DNA of 39,132 nt from Variovorax brevis (GCF_030317105.1 NZ_JASZYG010000032.1:1-39132); one strand, 5' to 3'; shown: positions 15,464-24,860, numbered from the stretch's first letter. Made by a program: numbers and translations. The notes: generated by a model not told the origin, from the sequence alone.

Positions 15464-17890
15464 TCAGTCCGGATTGACCACCTGCGCCTGCGGAAACACC
15501 CACCGCCCCTCGACGATCTCCGCCCGCGGACGATACAACCGCACGAGGTAGTTCCACCCCGGCGTAGTCGGCAGGCAGTTCGCGACCGCGCCGTCGCAGC
15601 CGCCGAACTGCACCGCCACGGAGCCGTCCTGCCCCTTGGCCGCGGTCACGCTGCTGACCGTGTAGGCGCCGAGCTTGTTCGGTTCGACGTACCCCTGCGC
15701 GTTGTAGATGCTCACCGACCAGAAGGCATCGACCGGCACGTCCTTCACCGCGAGCCGGTAGACCGTGCGGCCGTCGTTGCGCTCCGGCGTGACGGCGAGG
15801 TAGGTGGCGTCACGCTCGGGGTTGCCGCCCCATGCCGTTGCCGTGGCGATCAGGTGGCGCACCGGGTCGACTTGGCCGGGCAAGCCGAAGCTGCGCTTCA
15901 GGTCCGGCACCGTCGAGCCGAGCACCAGCAGCGCGTCGCGCACCTTCTTCTGGCTCACCGGGTCCCAGCGCGGGATGTCGAAGCTGCCCGTGCCAGCCTG
16001 GCGCACGACGATGGCGTCCTGCAGCGCATGGGCCTGGCGCATGTCTTCGGTATCGGTGGGATCCACCAGCGTGCGAATGCCGACCAGCACGTAGCGCGTG
16101 CCGACCGATTCGCGACTCAGGGTGTAGTCCCCCGCGCGATAGACCACGGCGGGTGTGTCGTGGTCCTCGTTGAAGGACTGCATCGACATGAAGCGCTTGC
16201 CCGCGTCGGGCAGCGTGAGGGTGACCGGGCCGGCATCGAGGTCGAACACCGCGCTGGAATAGAGCGTGTCGCGGTTCATGCGCACGACGAGCTGGCGATC
16301 GACCGAGGCCAGCTCGCGGTTGTGGCGGAACTTGCCGAGTCCGCCGTTGCGCACGACGTTGCTGAAGTACACGTGCGATTCGGCGCGGATGAAGTTGTCC
16401 GCTGTCACGGGAACGGTGGGGCCGGCAGCGGCGCCTTGCACGCGCTCCAGCTCGGGCTTCTTCCATTGGCCATTCAGTGCCTCGGCCTTGGGCCAGTACA
16501 GGCGCATCGCCATCACGAAGGGGCCTTGCGGCGCCGGCAGCCAGTTCGACTCCTTGTCCTTGCCGGGTGATTCGCGCTGGATGTAGAGCGTGAGCCCGCC
16601 GTCGGCATCGCGCTGGAGGTCCGGCAGCATCGCGGAGTTGATGAGGTAGCGGTCGAGCGGGTTGGGCACCAGCAGCCGCGAGGGCAGCTGGTACATCGTG
16701 AGCGACCAGAAGGCCTTGACCGGCGGCAGCTGGTCGGCACGGAAGCGCAGCACGTAGCGGTTCGCGCCATCGAGCCGCTGGCCGCCAGCGTCCGCGTAGT
16801 AGGCCGGGTAGATGGCTTCCTCCTTCGAGTTGCCATAGATACCGGCCAAGGTGCCGCGCATGCGGTAGAGGTAGTTGCCTTTGAGCTGCTCGCGGCTGCC
16901 GAGCAGATCGCCGCTGTCGAGCTTGCCGGCGGTGGACAGCTTCTGCAGTTCGTCCTGGACGGCCCATGCATCGGCGATGCCGTCCTGCACGGCCTGGCGA
17001 AGCTCGGGCGACAGCGCCTTGGCATCGAACTTCAACCCCGCACCGATGCCCAGCCGCGCGAAGCGCTTCATCATCTTGCGCTCCGAGGGGTGGGTGGGGC
17101 AGAAGCGCAGCACGAAGTTCAGCACGTCGAAGAATTCGGGCGAGCCGCGCTCCTGCTCCATCGTCAGGGGCTGGATGAAGTCGATCGTGGGCGCCGGTGC
17201 CGGTGCGCGCTTGCCGAGCCAGGCCGACAGCGGCTGCACCTTGTAGCCGGCCTGCACTTTCCTGACGTTCCCGATGTCGGCAGGTCCCAATAGTTGCGTC
17301 CGGTAGAACACGAAGGCGAACTGCGTTTCGGAGCGGATCACTTCGCGGATGCCGGCAGGCTTGGTGCCTTTCCAGTCCGGGCCGGCCAGCAGGTAGCTGC
17401 CGGCTTCGTTGCCGGTGGCGCGCGTGCCGACATAGGCGAAGTTGTGGGTGTAGGCGTCGATGAGCTGCGCGCCGTAGTAGCGCTTGCTCTCGACGGCAGG
17501 CATGGTCAGCACCAGCGGCTCGGCGCGCAGGTCGGCGCCGACGTAGGAGTAGGGCGTGTCCGAGTTGGGCGTCTGGATCGCCTTGTCCTCGGGCGTGTAG
17601 ACCCTTGCACTGTTGACGACGGTGTTCGGCGGTCCCTTGTATTCGGCATTGCCGCGGTCAACGAAAAAGGCGTGCTGGATCCGGTAGTGGTCGACCAGCG
17701 GATAGCCGTAGATGTAGGCCTCCTTCGCGATGGTGCGGGCCTCGGCGGGCGTGAGTGCCTGCGTGGGCGCCGTCGTCGTTGCGGCGCACGCGGCGACGAC
17801 CGCACCGCCGAGGGCGGCCAACGCGAGAAGCCGGCGTGCGATGGCTCCCATTGCGCCGCGGGCGGGGATCTTTGTGGGTAGTCCTTGCAC
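15464..17890 (-). CDS. Exported protein with two tandem DUF1254/DUF1214 modules
   Basis: An 808-residue protein. A signal segment at about 15-35 ends in VVAAC (Cys35), a possible lipobox, so it may be a lipoprotein. The DUF1254-DUF1214 arrangement occurs twice. NSDTPY (109-114) and PVKAFWSLTMY (390-400) mark module 1; NRDTLY (539-544) and PVDAFWSVSIY (719-729) mark module 2, which is about 100 residues shorter. Single-module family members are usually about 450-500 residues. The biochemical role of the family is not established. The GTG at 17890 is preferred over the ATG at 17851, because AGGAGA lies 4 bases before the GTG and nothing similar precedes the ATG. The gene is divergent from the DUF1302 operon and shares its control region. 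Confidence 0.85.
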   Translation of the reverse strand: MQGLPTKIPARGAMGAIARRLLALAALGGAVVAACAATTTAPTQALTPAEARTIAKEAYIYGYPLVDHYRIQHAFFVDRGNAEYKGPPNTVVNSARVYTPEDKAIQTPNSDTPYSYVGADLRAEPLVLTMPAVESKRYYGAQLIDAYTHNFAYVGTRATGNEAGSYLLAGPDWKGTKPAGIREVIRSETQFAFVFYRTQLLGPADIGNVRKVQAGYKVQPLSAWLGKRAPAPAPTIDFIQPLTMEQERGSPEFFDVLNFVLRFCPTHPSERKMMKRFARLGIGAGLKFDAKALSPELRQAVQDGIADAWAVQDELQKLSTAGKLDSGDLLGSREQLKGNYLYRMRGTLAGIYGNSKEEAIYPAYYADAGGQRLDGANRYVLRFRADQLPPVKAFWSLTMYQLPSRLLVPNPLDRYLINSAMLPDLQRDADGGLTLYIQRESPGKDKESNWLPAPQGPFVMAMRLYWPKAEALNGQWKKPELERVQGAAAGPTVPVTADNFIRAESHVYFSNVVRNGGLGKFRHNRELASVDRQLVVRMNRDTLYSSAVFDLDAGPVTLTLPDAGKRFMSMQSFNEDHDTPAVVYRAGDYTLSRESVGTRYVLVGIRTLVDPTDTEDMRQAHALQDAIVVRQAGTGSFDIPRWDPVSQKKVRDALLVLGSTVPDLKRSFGLPGQVDPVRHLIATATAWGGNPERDATYLAVTPERNDGRTVYRLAVKDVPVDAFWSVSIYNAQGYVEPNKLGAYTVSSVTAAKGQDGSVAVQFGGCDGAVANCLPTTPGWNYLVRLYRPRAEIVEGRWVFPQAQVVNPD

Positions 17891-17972
17891 TGCGTCTCCT
17901 GTCTCTGGTTTTGCCGCGTTGCATGGACCTTCGCGCTGCGGCGACAGGCCAGCTTAGGTGCGCGCCCGCGCG

Positions 17973-18051
17973 GCGCATCCCCCCCTTTTTGAAGGGTCAG
18001 CCAAACGCCGGGCCATGGTTATCCCGCCTCTCAAGAAAGGGGGGGATGCGC
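17973..18051. repeat. 79-bp element with perfect 16-bp inverted ends in a divergent control region
   Basis: GCGCATCCCCCCCTTT (17973-17988) and AAAGGGGGGGATGCGC (18036-18051) are exact reverse complements separated by 47 bases. The element sits between the divergent DUF1254 and DUF1302 genes, where a terminator makes little sense. It may be a small non-autonomous repeat, a cruciform-forming control site or a transcript hairpin. The rest of the 17891-18178 gap holds the 10-bp palindrome GCATGCATGC (18113-18122) and AGTGGC/GCCACT arms at 18085-18090 and 18121-18126, possible regulator sites of low certainty. Confidence 0.7.
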
Positions 18052-18178
18052 GCGCCCCCCTCAGCCTTAACTTTGCGCGCAGCGAGTGGCCTGCAACAGC
18101 CAATCCGCAAGTGCATGCATGCCACTGGACATCAGGGAATTTGAGAACAAGAGCTGAGCTGAGGAGATTTTTTCCAAC

Positions 18179-19849
18179 ATGAATGAATTCAAGAAAATGA
18201 AACGCCCCGAGATTCGCCGACACGCCCTGAGCGCCGCGGCACTGGCCCTGTGCGCCGGCACATGGATGAACGCCAACGCGTTCGAATTCGACACCGGCAA
18301 CGACGACCTGCAGGTGCGCTGGGACAACACGGTGCGCTACAACTACGGCTACCGCGTGCAGGGTCAGGATCCGGTGATCCTGAAGAACATCAACGCGGAC
18401 GACGGCGACCGCAACTTCGCCCCGCACAGCACGGTCAACAACCGCGTTGACGTGCTCAGCGAATTCGATGTGGTCTACCAGAAGAAATTCGGCGCACGCG
18501 TGAGCGGCGCCGGCTGGTACGACAACGCCTACTCGGGCAAGCTCGACAACACCAGCCTGGCCACCTCCAACCACATGGTGAATGGCCAGCCGGCGTTGGG
18601 CCTGAGCGACTACACCGAGCGCTACTACAAGGGCCCCTCGGGCGAACTGCTCGACGCCTTTGTCTTCGGCAGCTTCGACCTCGGCACGATGCCCCTGAGC
18701 CTGCGTGCAGGCCGCCACACGGTGAACTGGGGCGAGGCACTGCTGGGCGGCGGCGCCATCCACGGCGTCACCTACGGCCAGGCGCCGCTGGACCTGGCCA
18801 AGTCTTTCGCCAGCCCCGGCATCGAGGCCAAGGAGCTGTACCGCCCGCTGGGCCAGGTGTCCGGCACCTTGCAGGCAACATCCGAGCTGACTTTCGGCGG
18901 CCAGTACTTCTTCCAGTGGGATGCCAGCCGCTTCCCCGAAACGGGCAGCTACCTGGGCTTCAACGACGCCCTGCAGAACGGCGGCGAATCGCTGCTGCTG
19001 GCACCCGGCGTGCGCGCCTTGCGCGGCCCGGACCTCACGCCCAAGGACAGTGGCGACTGGGGCCTGATGTCGCGCTGGAGCCCGATGTGGCTCGACGGCA
19101 CGATGGGCTTCTACGTGCGCAACTTCTCCGACAAGCTGCCACAGGTCGTCGTGAAGGCCACCGCGCCGCGCCAGTACTTCCTGACGTATGGCGATGACAT
19201 CGACATGTACGGCCTCAGCCTGGCCAAGCAAATCGCCGGCGTGAGCGTGGGTGCCGACCTGAACTACCGCCGCAACATGCCGCTCAACAGCGACATCGTG
19301 CAGATCACCTCGACCAGCGCGCTGCCCAAGGCCGGCGACCTGCTCGGCGCGCGCGGCGACACCGTGCACGGCGTGCTGAACGCGATCGGCTCGGTGGCGG
19401 CCACGCCGTTGTTCAACAGCGCCACCTGGTCGAGCGAACTCACCTGGAACCGCTGGACCTCGGTCACGCAAGGCGCGCAGTACTTCAAGGGCCGCGACAA
19501 CTACACGGCCATCGACAAGGTGAGCAAGGACTACTTCGGCCTGGCGATCAACTTCACGCCGACCTGGTACCAGGTGTTCCCGGGCGCGGACCTGTCGATG
19601 CCGCTGAGCTATTCCGTCGGCCTGAGCGGCAACTCCGCCGTGGCTTCCGGCGGCAACAAGAACGCGGGCAGCTACGGGGTGGGCTTTGGATTGGACCTCT
19701 ACAGCAAGTACCGCTTCGACCTGAAGTACATCGGCTACTTCGGCGACTACACCCTCAACGCCGCGGGCGCCATTGCCGTTGCCAACGGCACGACCACCTA
19801 CCTGCGCGATCGCGGCGCCATTTTCCTCACCTTCAAGACCACGCTTTAA
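18179..19849 (+). CDS. DUF1302 family outer-envelope protein
   Basis: A 556-residue exported protein with a signal peptide (about 1-35, cut near ANA-FEF). The mature chain has alternating aromatic/polar strands (e.g. LQVRWDNTVRYNYGYR) and ends LTFKTTL with a near-terminal aromatic pattern, compatible with an outer-membrane beta-barrel. Function of DUF1302 is not established; it recurs next to DUF1329 in proteobacterial loci for hydrophobic carboxylates and steroids, so a role in substrate uptake is inferred. GAGGAG lies 12 bases before the ATG. It is first in the 15-gene rightward block and is followed after 14 bases by the DUF1329 gene. Confidence 0.88.
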   Translation: MNEFKKMKRPEIRRHALSAAALALCAGTWMNANAFEFDTGNDDLQVRWDNTVRYNYGYRVQGQDPVILKNINADDGDRNFAPHSTVNNRVDVLSEFDVVYQKKFGARVSGAGWYDNAYSGKLDNTSLATSNHMVNGQPALGLSDYTERYYKGPSGELLDAFVFGSFDLGTMPLSLRAGRHTVNWGEALLGGGAIHGVTYGQAPLDLAKSFASPGIEAKELYRPLGQVSGTLQATSELTFGGQYFFQWDASRFPETGSYLGFNDALQNGGESLLLAPGVRALRGPDLTPKDSGDWGLMSRWSPMWLDGTMGFYVRNFSDKLPQVVVKATAPRQYFLTYGDDIDMYGLSLAKQIAGVSVGADLNYRRNMPLNSDIVQITSTSALPKAGDLLGARGDTVHGVLNAIGSVAATPLFNSATWSSELTWNRWTSVTQGAQYFKGRDNYTAIDKVSKDYFGLAINFTPTWYQVFPGADLSMPLSYSVGLSGNSAVASGGNKNAGSYGVGFGLDLYSKYRFDLKYIGYFGDYTLNAAGAIAVANGTTTYLRDRGAIFLTFKTTL

Positions 19850-19863
19850 AGCGGAGACATCAC

Positions 19864-21222
19864 ATGACCAACAAGACAGCAGCAGCCCTGCTTTGTGCAG
19901 GCGCATTGGCGACCTGGACGGGCGCAATCCATGCCGGGGTATCGGCTGACGAAGCCAGGAAGCTCGGCGCCGAACTCACCGCCGTCGGCGCCGAAAAGGC
20001 CGGCAACAAGGAGGGCACCATCCCCGAATACACGGGCGGCCTTACCGCCGCGCCGTCGGGCTTCGACAAGTCGAAGAACGTGCGTCCCGACCCCTTCGCG
20101 AGCGAGAAGCCCCTGTACTCGATCGACGCGAAGAACATGGCGACCTACGCCGACAAGCTCAGCGCGGGCACGCAGGCGTTGATGAAGGCCATTCCCGAGT
20201 ACCGCATCGAGGTCTACCCGACGCATCGCACCGCGGCCTATCCGAAGTCCGTGCTCGAGAACTCCGTGGCCAATGCCACACGCGCGAAGATTTCCGACGA
20301 TGGCCTGAGCTCGCTGGGCGCGCGGGCCGGCATCCCGTTCCCGATTCCCAAGAGCGGCAACGAGGCGATGCTGAACCACATCGCCCGCTACCAGGGCATC
20401 TCGGTCGTGCTGCCCAAGTATTCGGCGTGGAACGTGGACAGTGCCGGCAAGCTCGCGCTCTCGACGCAGGGTGTCTGGACCACCGAGTCCCCCTACTACC
20501 AGGACAAGGACGGCGGAGCCACGCTGGTCAGCCGTGCCCGTGCCAACTACACCGGCCCCGCGCGCCGTGCCGGCGAAGCGATCATGACGCTCGAGCCGAT
20601 CGACTACGCCACCAATGGCCGACGCGCCTGGCAATATTTGCCCGGCCAGCGCCGCGTGCGGCTGGCACCCGACCTCGCCTACGACACGCCCAATGCCAGC
20701 ACGGGCGGCCAGTCGACCATCGACGACGTGAACCTGTTCAGCGGCAAGCTGGACCGCTACGACTTCAAGCTGGTCGGCAAGAAGGAGATGTACATCCCGT
20801 ACAACGACTATCGCTTCGTCTACAACGACAAGCCTGAAGACGTGTTCCAGGCGAAGTCCATCAACCCGTCGGTGGTGCGCTGGGAATTGCATCGCGTCTG
20901 GGTGGTGGATGCGACCCTCAAGGAAGGCAAGCGCCACATCTATTCGCGCCGCACCTTCTACCTCGACGAAGACACGTGGGCCGTGACGGCCAGCGACCAG
21001 TACGACGGCCGTGGACAACTGTGGCGTGCGGGCTTCGCCTATCCGACGCAGAACTACGACCGGCTGGCGCCCAACAACATGACGGCCGGCCACTATGACC
21101 TGCTGGCCGGCACCTACTACGTCAACCTGTGGCCGGGCACTGCCGGCGTCAAGGTGATGGACACCGCCCAGCCCGATTCCGACTGGACCGCGGACAGCCT
21201 CGCGTCGCAGGGCGTTCGTTAA
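19864..21222 (+). CDS. DUF1329 family exported protein
   Basis: A 452-residue protein with a signal peptide (about 1-24, cut after IHA). Family marks are GNKEGTIPEYTGGL near residue 40-52, RYQGISVVLPKYSAW in the middle and the C-terminal YDRLAPNNMTAGHYDLLAGTYYVNLW. DUF1329 has been likened to LolA-type lipid-binding folds, so a periplasmic or outer-membrane carrier for a hydrophobic ligand is plausible but unproven. A CGGAGACATCAC ribosome site precedes the ATG, 14 bases after DUF1302; the pair is almost certainly co-translated from one message. A very stable hairpin follows 29 bases after the stop. Confidence 0.9.
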   Translation: MTNKTAAALLCAGALATWTGAIHAGVSADEARKLGAELTAVGAEKAGNKEGTIPEYTGGLTAAPSGFDKSKNVRPDPFASEKPLYSIDAKNMATYADKLSAGTQALMKAIPEYRIEVYPTHRTAAYPKSVLENSVANATRAKISDDGLSSLGARAGIPFPIPKSGNEAMLNHIARYQGISVVLPKYSAWNVDSAGKLALSTQGVWTTESPYYQDKDGGATLVSRARANYTGPARRAGEAIMTLEPIDYATNGRRAWQYLPGQRRVRLAPDLAYDTPNASTGGQSTIDDVNLFSGKLDRYDFKLVGKKEMYIPYNDYRFVYNDKPEDVFQAKSINPSVVRWELHRVWVVDATLKEGKRHIYSRRTFYLDEDTWAVTASDQYDGRGQLWRAGFAYPTQNYDRLAPNNMTAGHYDLLAGTYYVNLWPGTAGVKVMDTAQPDSDWTADSLASQGVR

Positions 21223-21251
21223 ACCACACAGCGCCGAAATCCAGTGTCGAT

Positions 21252-21278
21252 GGCCGTGACGGCGCAGCCGTCACGGCC
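21252..21278 (+). other. Very stable 12-bp intra-operon hairpin
   Basis: GGCCGTGACGGC (21252-21263) and GCCGTCACGGCC (21267-21278) are perfect complements with a GCA loop. There is no T-tract. Placed between DUF1329 and the YCF48 gene, it could stabilise the 3' end of the DUF1302-DUF1329 message or act as a partial terminator, giving higher expression of the first two genes. Confidence 0.7.
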
Positions 21279-21322
21279 GCTGCATTGGGAGGGCGCAATT
21301 GATGGAAATATTGGAGACAAGC

Positions 21323-22387
21323 ATGTTTTTCAGGGAAGCTCAATGGGCAGCGGCGGCGCTGTGCGCCGCGCTTGCGGCAAAGGCCGTCTCGGCCGAGCCC
21401 GTCTTTCAGGCGCCGACCCAAGTGCCGGCGGCTCGCAGCGCGCTGGCCACGCGCGTGACCTTCAACGCGCTCGCCATGGCCGGCGATCGCATGGTGGTCG
21501 CCGGCCAGCGCGGCCACATCCTGCTTTCGGACGATGGCGCCGCATGGAAGCAGGCGCAGGTTCCGGTCAGCTCGGACCTGACGGCGCTGAGCTTTCCCGT
21601 GGCGAACGAAGGCTGGGCCGTCGGCCATGAAGGCGTCGTGCTCCACACCAGCAACGGCGGGCAATCGTGGGACCGTCAGCTCGATGGCAAGCAGGCTGCC
21701 GCGCTCATCCTCAAGCAGTACGGAACGCCTGCCAGGACCGATGACGCAGCGGCGCAGCGCCTCAAGGCCGACGCCGAGGCCTTCGCCGCGCAAGGCGCGG
21801 ACAAGCCTTTCCTCGACGTGTGGTTCGAGGATGACAAGAAGGGCTTCGCCGTCGGCGCGTTCAACCTGATCCTGCGTACCGGGGACGGCGGCAAGACATG
21901 GTCGCCTTGGCTCGACCGCATCGACAACCCGAAGGGCCTGCACCTCTATGCCGTGCGTCCGGCGGGTGGATCGGTCTTCATCGTGGGTGAACAGGGGCTG
22001 GTGCTCAAGCTCGATCGCGAGCGCCAGCGCTTCGTGAACGTGCCGCTTCCGTACCAGGGCACGCTGTTCGGCGTCGTCGGCACGCCGGGCGCGACGGTGG
22101 TGTTCGGGCTGCGTGGCAATGCGTGGCGCAGCACCGATGGCGGTGCCACTTGGGCCAAGGTCGACACCGGCGTCAATGCGGGCCTGGCAAGCGGCCTCGT
22201 GCGCCCGGACGGCGCGATCGTGCTGGTGAGCCAGGCCGGCGACGTGCTCCTGAGCACCGACGACGGCGCGAGCTTTGCCCGCGTCAAGACCGCGAATACC
22301 GCACCGGCTTTTGCCGTCGCGCAGCAGGGCAAGCGCACGCTGGCGCTGGCCGGCGTGGGCGGTGTCCGGATGCAGGAACTGAAGTGA
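21323..22387 (+). CDS. YCF48/HCF136-like exported beta-propeller protein
   Basis: A 354-residue protein with a signal peptide (about 1-24) and repeated BNR/YCF48-type blades: GRxGHILLSDDGAAWKQ, GHEGVVLHTSNGGQSWDRQ, NLILRTGDGGKTWSPW, NAWRSTDGGATWAKV and VLLSTDDGASFARV. In plants and cyanobacteria such proteins assist photosystem II assembly; in heterotrophs they often neighbour MMPL transporters, where the role is unknown and may be as a periplasmic partner. The ATG at 21323 is chosen for TTGGAGACAAGC just upstream; TTG/ATG starts at 21299/21302 are possible but lack a site and lengthen the signal peptide needlessly. The MMPL gene follows after 28 bases. Confidence 0.88.
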   Translation: MFFREAQWAAAALCAALAAKAVSAEPVFQAPTQVPAARSALATRVTFNALAMAGDRMVVAGQRGHILLSDDGAAWKQAQVPVSSDLTALSFPVANEGWAVGHEGVVLHTSNGGQSWDRQLDGKQAAALILKQYGTPARTDDAAAQRLKADAEAFAAQGADKPFLDVWFEDDKKGFAVGAFNLILRTGDGGKTWSPWLDRIDNPKGLHLYAVRPAGGSVFIVGEQGLVLKLDRERQRFVNVPLPYQGTLFGVVGTPGATVVFGLRGNAWRSTDGGATWAKVDTGVNAGLASGLVRPDGAIVLVSQAGDVLLSTDDGASFARVKTANTAPAFAVAQQGKRTLALAGVGGVRMQELK

Positions 22388-22415
22388 ACAGAGAGCGCCA
22401 GGCGCCGAAAAAACC

Positions 22416-24860
22416 ATGAACCTCAACACCCAAACCGACATGCCGACCGTCCGCGCGTTGAAGGACTTCGACCGCCACTCGGGCAGCCGCTTCGAACGGC
22501 TGATCTTCAACCATCGCCTGTTCGTCATCCTCGTGTGCGTACTGGCCACGCTGGTGCTCGGATGGCAGGCCACGCGGCTGACCTTGAACGCCGCATTCGA
22601 CAAGACCATTCCGCACAACCAGCCTTACATCCGCAACTTTCTGGACCATCGCGGCGAACTGCGTGGCCTCGGCAATGCGGTGCGCGTGGTGGTCGAGAAC
22701 AAGCGCGGCGACATCTTCGAGCCGGCCTACCTGCAGGCGCTCAAGAAGATCAACGACGAACTGTTCCTCACGCCGGGCGTGGACCGCGCCAACGTCAAGT
22801 CGCTGTGGATGCCGGTGGTGCGCTGGAACGAGGTGACCGAGGAAGGCTTCACCGGCGGCCCGGTGATGCCCGACAACTACGCGGGCTCGCCGCGCGACAT
22901 CGAGCAGCTGCGGCAGAACATCGCCCGCGCGCAGATCCTGGGCAGCCTGGTGGGCAACGACTACAAGTCGAGCCTGATCTTCGTGCCGCTGGCCGACACG
23001 GACGTTCGCACCGGCGCGCCGCTCGACTACTGGGCCCTGTCGCAGCGACTGGAGGACGTTCGCGCGAAGTACGCCAACGGGCAGGGCGGCGCGGATGTGG
23101 AGATCCGCATCGTCGGCTTCGCCAAGGTGGTGGGCGACCTGCTCGACGGCCTGAAGCAGATGGTGGTGTTCTTCGCGGTGGCCGCCGTCATTGCCGCCGC
23201 GATCATCTTCGGCTGGACGCGCTGCGTGCGCAGCACCGCGCTGGTGCTGGCCGCGTCGCTCATTGCCGTGGTGTGGCAGCTCGGGCTCGTGACGGTGCTG
23301 GGCTATGAGCTGGACCCGTATTCGGTGCTGGTGCCCTTCCTCGTGTTCGCCATCGGCGTGTCCCATGGCGCGCAAAAGATGAACGGCATCATGCAGGACG
23401 TGGGCCGCGGCACGCACCGGCTGGTGGCCGCGCGCTACACCTTCCGCCGGCTTTTCCTGGCGGGCTTGACCGCGCTGGCCGCCGATGCGGTGGGCTTCGC
23501 GGTGCTGATGCTGATCGATATCCCCGTCATCCAGGAACTGGCCATCACGGCGAGCATCGGCGTGGCCCTGCTGGTGGTCACCAACCTGATCCTGCTGCCG
23601 GTGATGCTGTCGTACACCGGCGTCAGCCCCAAGGCAGCCGCGCGAAGCCTGCGCGCCGAGCAGCGGGAGGAGGGCGGCATGTGGAAGCTGCTCGAACGCT
23701 TCACCGAGCGGCGCTGGGCCATCGGCGCGATCGCGTTCTCGGCCTTGCTGGCAATCGGGGGCTTTGCGGTCAGCACCCAGCTGAAGATCGGCGACCTCGA
23801 TGCGGGTGCGTCGGAGCTGCGGCCGCAGTCGCGTTACAACCTCGACAACGCCTACATCACCGGCAAGTATTCGCTCTCCAGCGACCAGTTCGCCGTGATC
23901 GTGAAGACCCCGCCCGAGGGTTGCCTGGGCTACGAGACGCTGATCGAGACCGACCGCCTGGGCTGGGCCTTGCAACAGGTGCCCGGTGTGCAGACGACCG
24001 TCTCGCTGGCCGATGCGGTGCGCAAGATCACGGCGGGCTCCTACGAGGGCAGCAGCAAGTGGTTGTCGATCTCGCCGAACCAGGACGTGCTGAACTACGC
24101 GGCCCGCACCGCCTCCACCAGCAACCCTGACCTGTTCAACAACCAGTGCTCGGTGATGCCCGTGGTGGCCTACTTGGCCGACCACAAGGCCGAGACGCTG
24201 GACCGCGTGGTCAAGGCGGCCGATGAATTTGCCAGGGCGCACAGCACGCCGGATCGCCAGTTCCTGCTGGCGGCCGGCAGCGCCGGCGTCGAGGCCGCGA
24301 CCAACATCGTCGTGAAGGAGGCCAACACGACGATGCTGCTGTACGTGTACGGCGCCGTCATCGTGCTGTGCTTCATCACCTTCCGCAGCTGGCGGGCCGT
24401 GGTGGTCGCCGTGGTGCCGCTGGTGGTGACCTCCATCCTTTGCGAGGCATTGATGGTCGCGCTGGGCATGGGCGTGAAGGTGGCGACCCTGCCGGTGATC
24501 GCGCTGGGCGTGGGCATCGGCGTGGACTATGCGCTGTACCTGCTGAGCATCCAGCTCGCGCAGCAAAGGGAGGGGGCGACGCTCGCCGAGGCCTATCGCC
24601 ATGCGCTGCGATTCACAGGCAAGGTGGTGGCGCTGGTGGGCGTGACGCTGGCCGCAGGCGTCGTGACGTGGGCCTTCTCGCCCATCAAGTTCCAGGCCGA
24701 CATGGGCATCCTTCTGACCTTCATGTTCGTGTGGAACATGCTCGGCGCGCTCATCCTCATCCCCGCGCTGTCGCACTTCCTGCTGGGAGGCGAGCGCTTG
24801 CGCACCCCCGGGCCTTCCCCCCTCGAAAGGGGAGGCACTGCCGGGGCGATGGCCTCCTAG
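22416..24860 (+). CDS. RND-superfamily MMPL transporter
   Basis: An 814-residue inner-membrane protein with two halves of the RND/MMPL fold: helix at about 37-58, large periplasmic loop to about 240, helices to about 400, helix near 440, second loop to about 635 and a final helix bundle to about 790. The GVSHGAQKMNG and GVGIGVDYALYLLS segments are the usual helix 4/10 proton-relay regions; Asp in GVDYAL is retained. Relatives move lipids or hydrophobic compounds; direction of transport here is unknown. The last 15 or so residues (TPGPSPLERGG...) are encoded by a C-run/G-run repeat and depart from the family, suggesting that a repeat replaced the original 3' end. It pairs with the upstream YCF48 gene. 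Confidence 0.9.
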   Translation: MNLNTQTDMPTVRALKDFDRHSGSRFERLIFNHRLFVILVCVLATLVLGWQATRLTLNAAFDKTIPHNQPYIRNFLDHRGELRGLGNAVRVVVENKRGDIFEPAYLQALKKINDELFLTPGVDRANVKSLWMPVVRWNEVTEEGFTGGPVMPDNYAGSPRDIEQLRQNIARAQILGSLVGNDYKSSLIFVPLADTDVRTGAPLDYWALSQRLEDVRAKYANGQGGADVEIRIVGFAKVVGDLLDGLKQMVVFFAVAAVIAAAIIFGWTRCVRSTALVLAASLIAVVWQLGLVTVLGYELDPYSVLVPFLVFAIGVSHGAQKMNGIMQDVGRGTHRLVAARYTFRRLFLAGLTALAADAVGFAVLMLIDIPVIQELAITASIGVALLVVTNLILLPVMLSYTGVSPKAAARSLRAEQREEGGMWKLLERFTERRWAIGAIAFSALLAIGGFAVSTQLKIGDLDAGASELRPQSRYNLDNAYITGKYSLSSDQFAVIVKTPPEGCLGYETLIETDRLGWALQQVPGVQTTVSLADAVRKITAGSYEGSSKWLSISPNQDVLNYAARTASTSNPDLFNNQCSVMPVVAYLADHKAETLDRVVKAADEFARAHSTPDRQFLLAAGSAGVEAATNIVVKEANTTMLLYVYGAVIVLCFITFRSWRAVVVAVVPLVVTSILCEALMVALGMGVKVATLPVIALGVGIGVDYALYLLSIQLAQQREGATLAEAYRHALRFTGKVVALVGVTLAAGVVTWAFSPIKFQADMGILLTFMFVWNMLGALILIPALSHFLLGGERLRTPGPSPLERGGTAGAMAS
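24806..24846. repeat. C-run/G-run hairpin repeat inside the 3' end of the MMPL gene
   Basis: CCCCGG (24806-24811) pairs with CCGGGG (24841-24846), and CCCCT (24819-24823) with AGGGG (24828-24832) around a CGAA loop. The element is in frame and the MMPL stop lies 12 bases after it. Its form matches hairpins found between other genes of the window. Confidence 0.65.

Noticed and set aside
18085..18126. AGTGGC/GCCACT arms and GCATGCATGC palindrome as the LuxR regulator's binding site
   Set aside because: Short, with a 30-base spacer and no second copy; not enough to call an operator.
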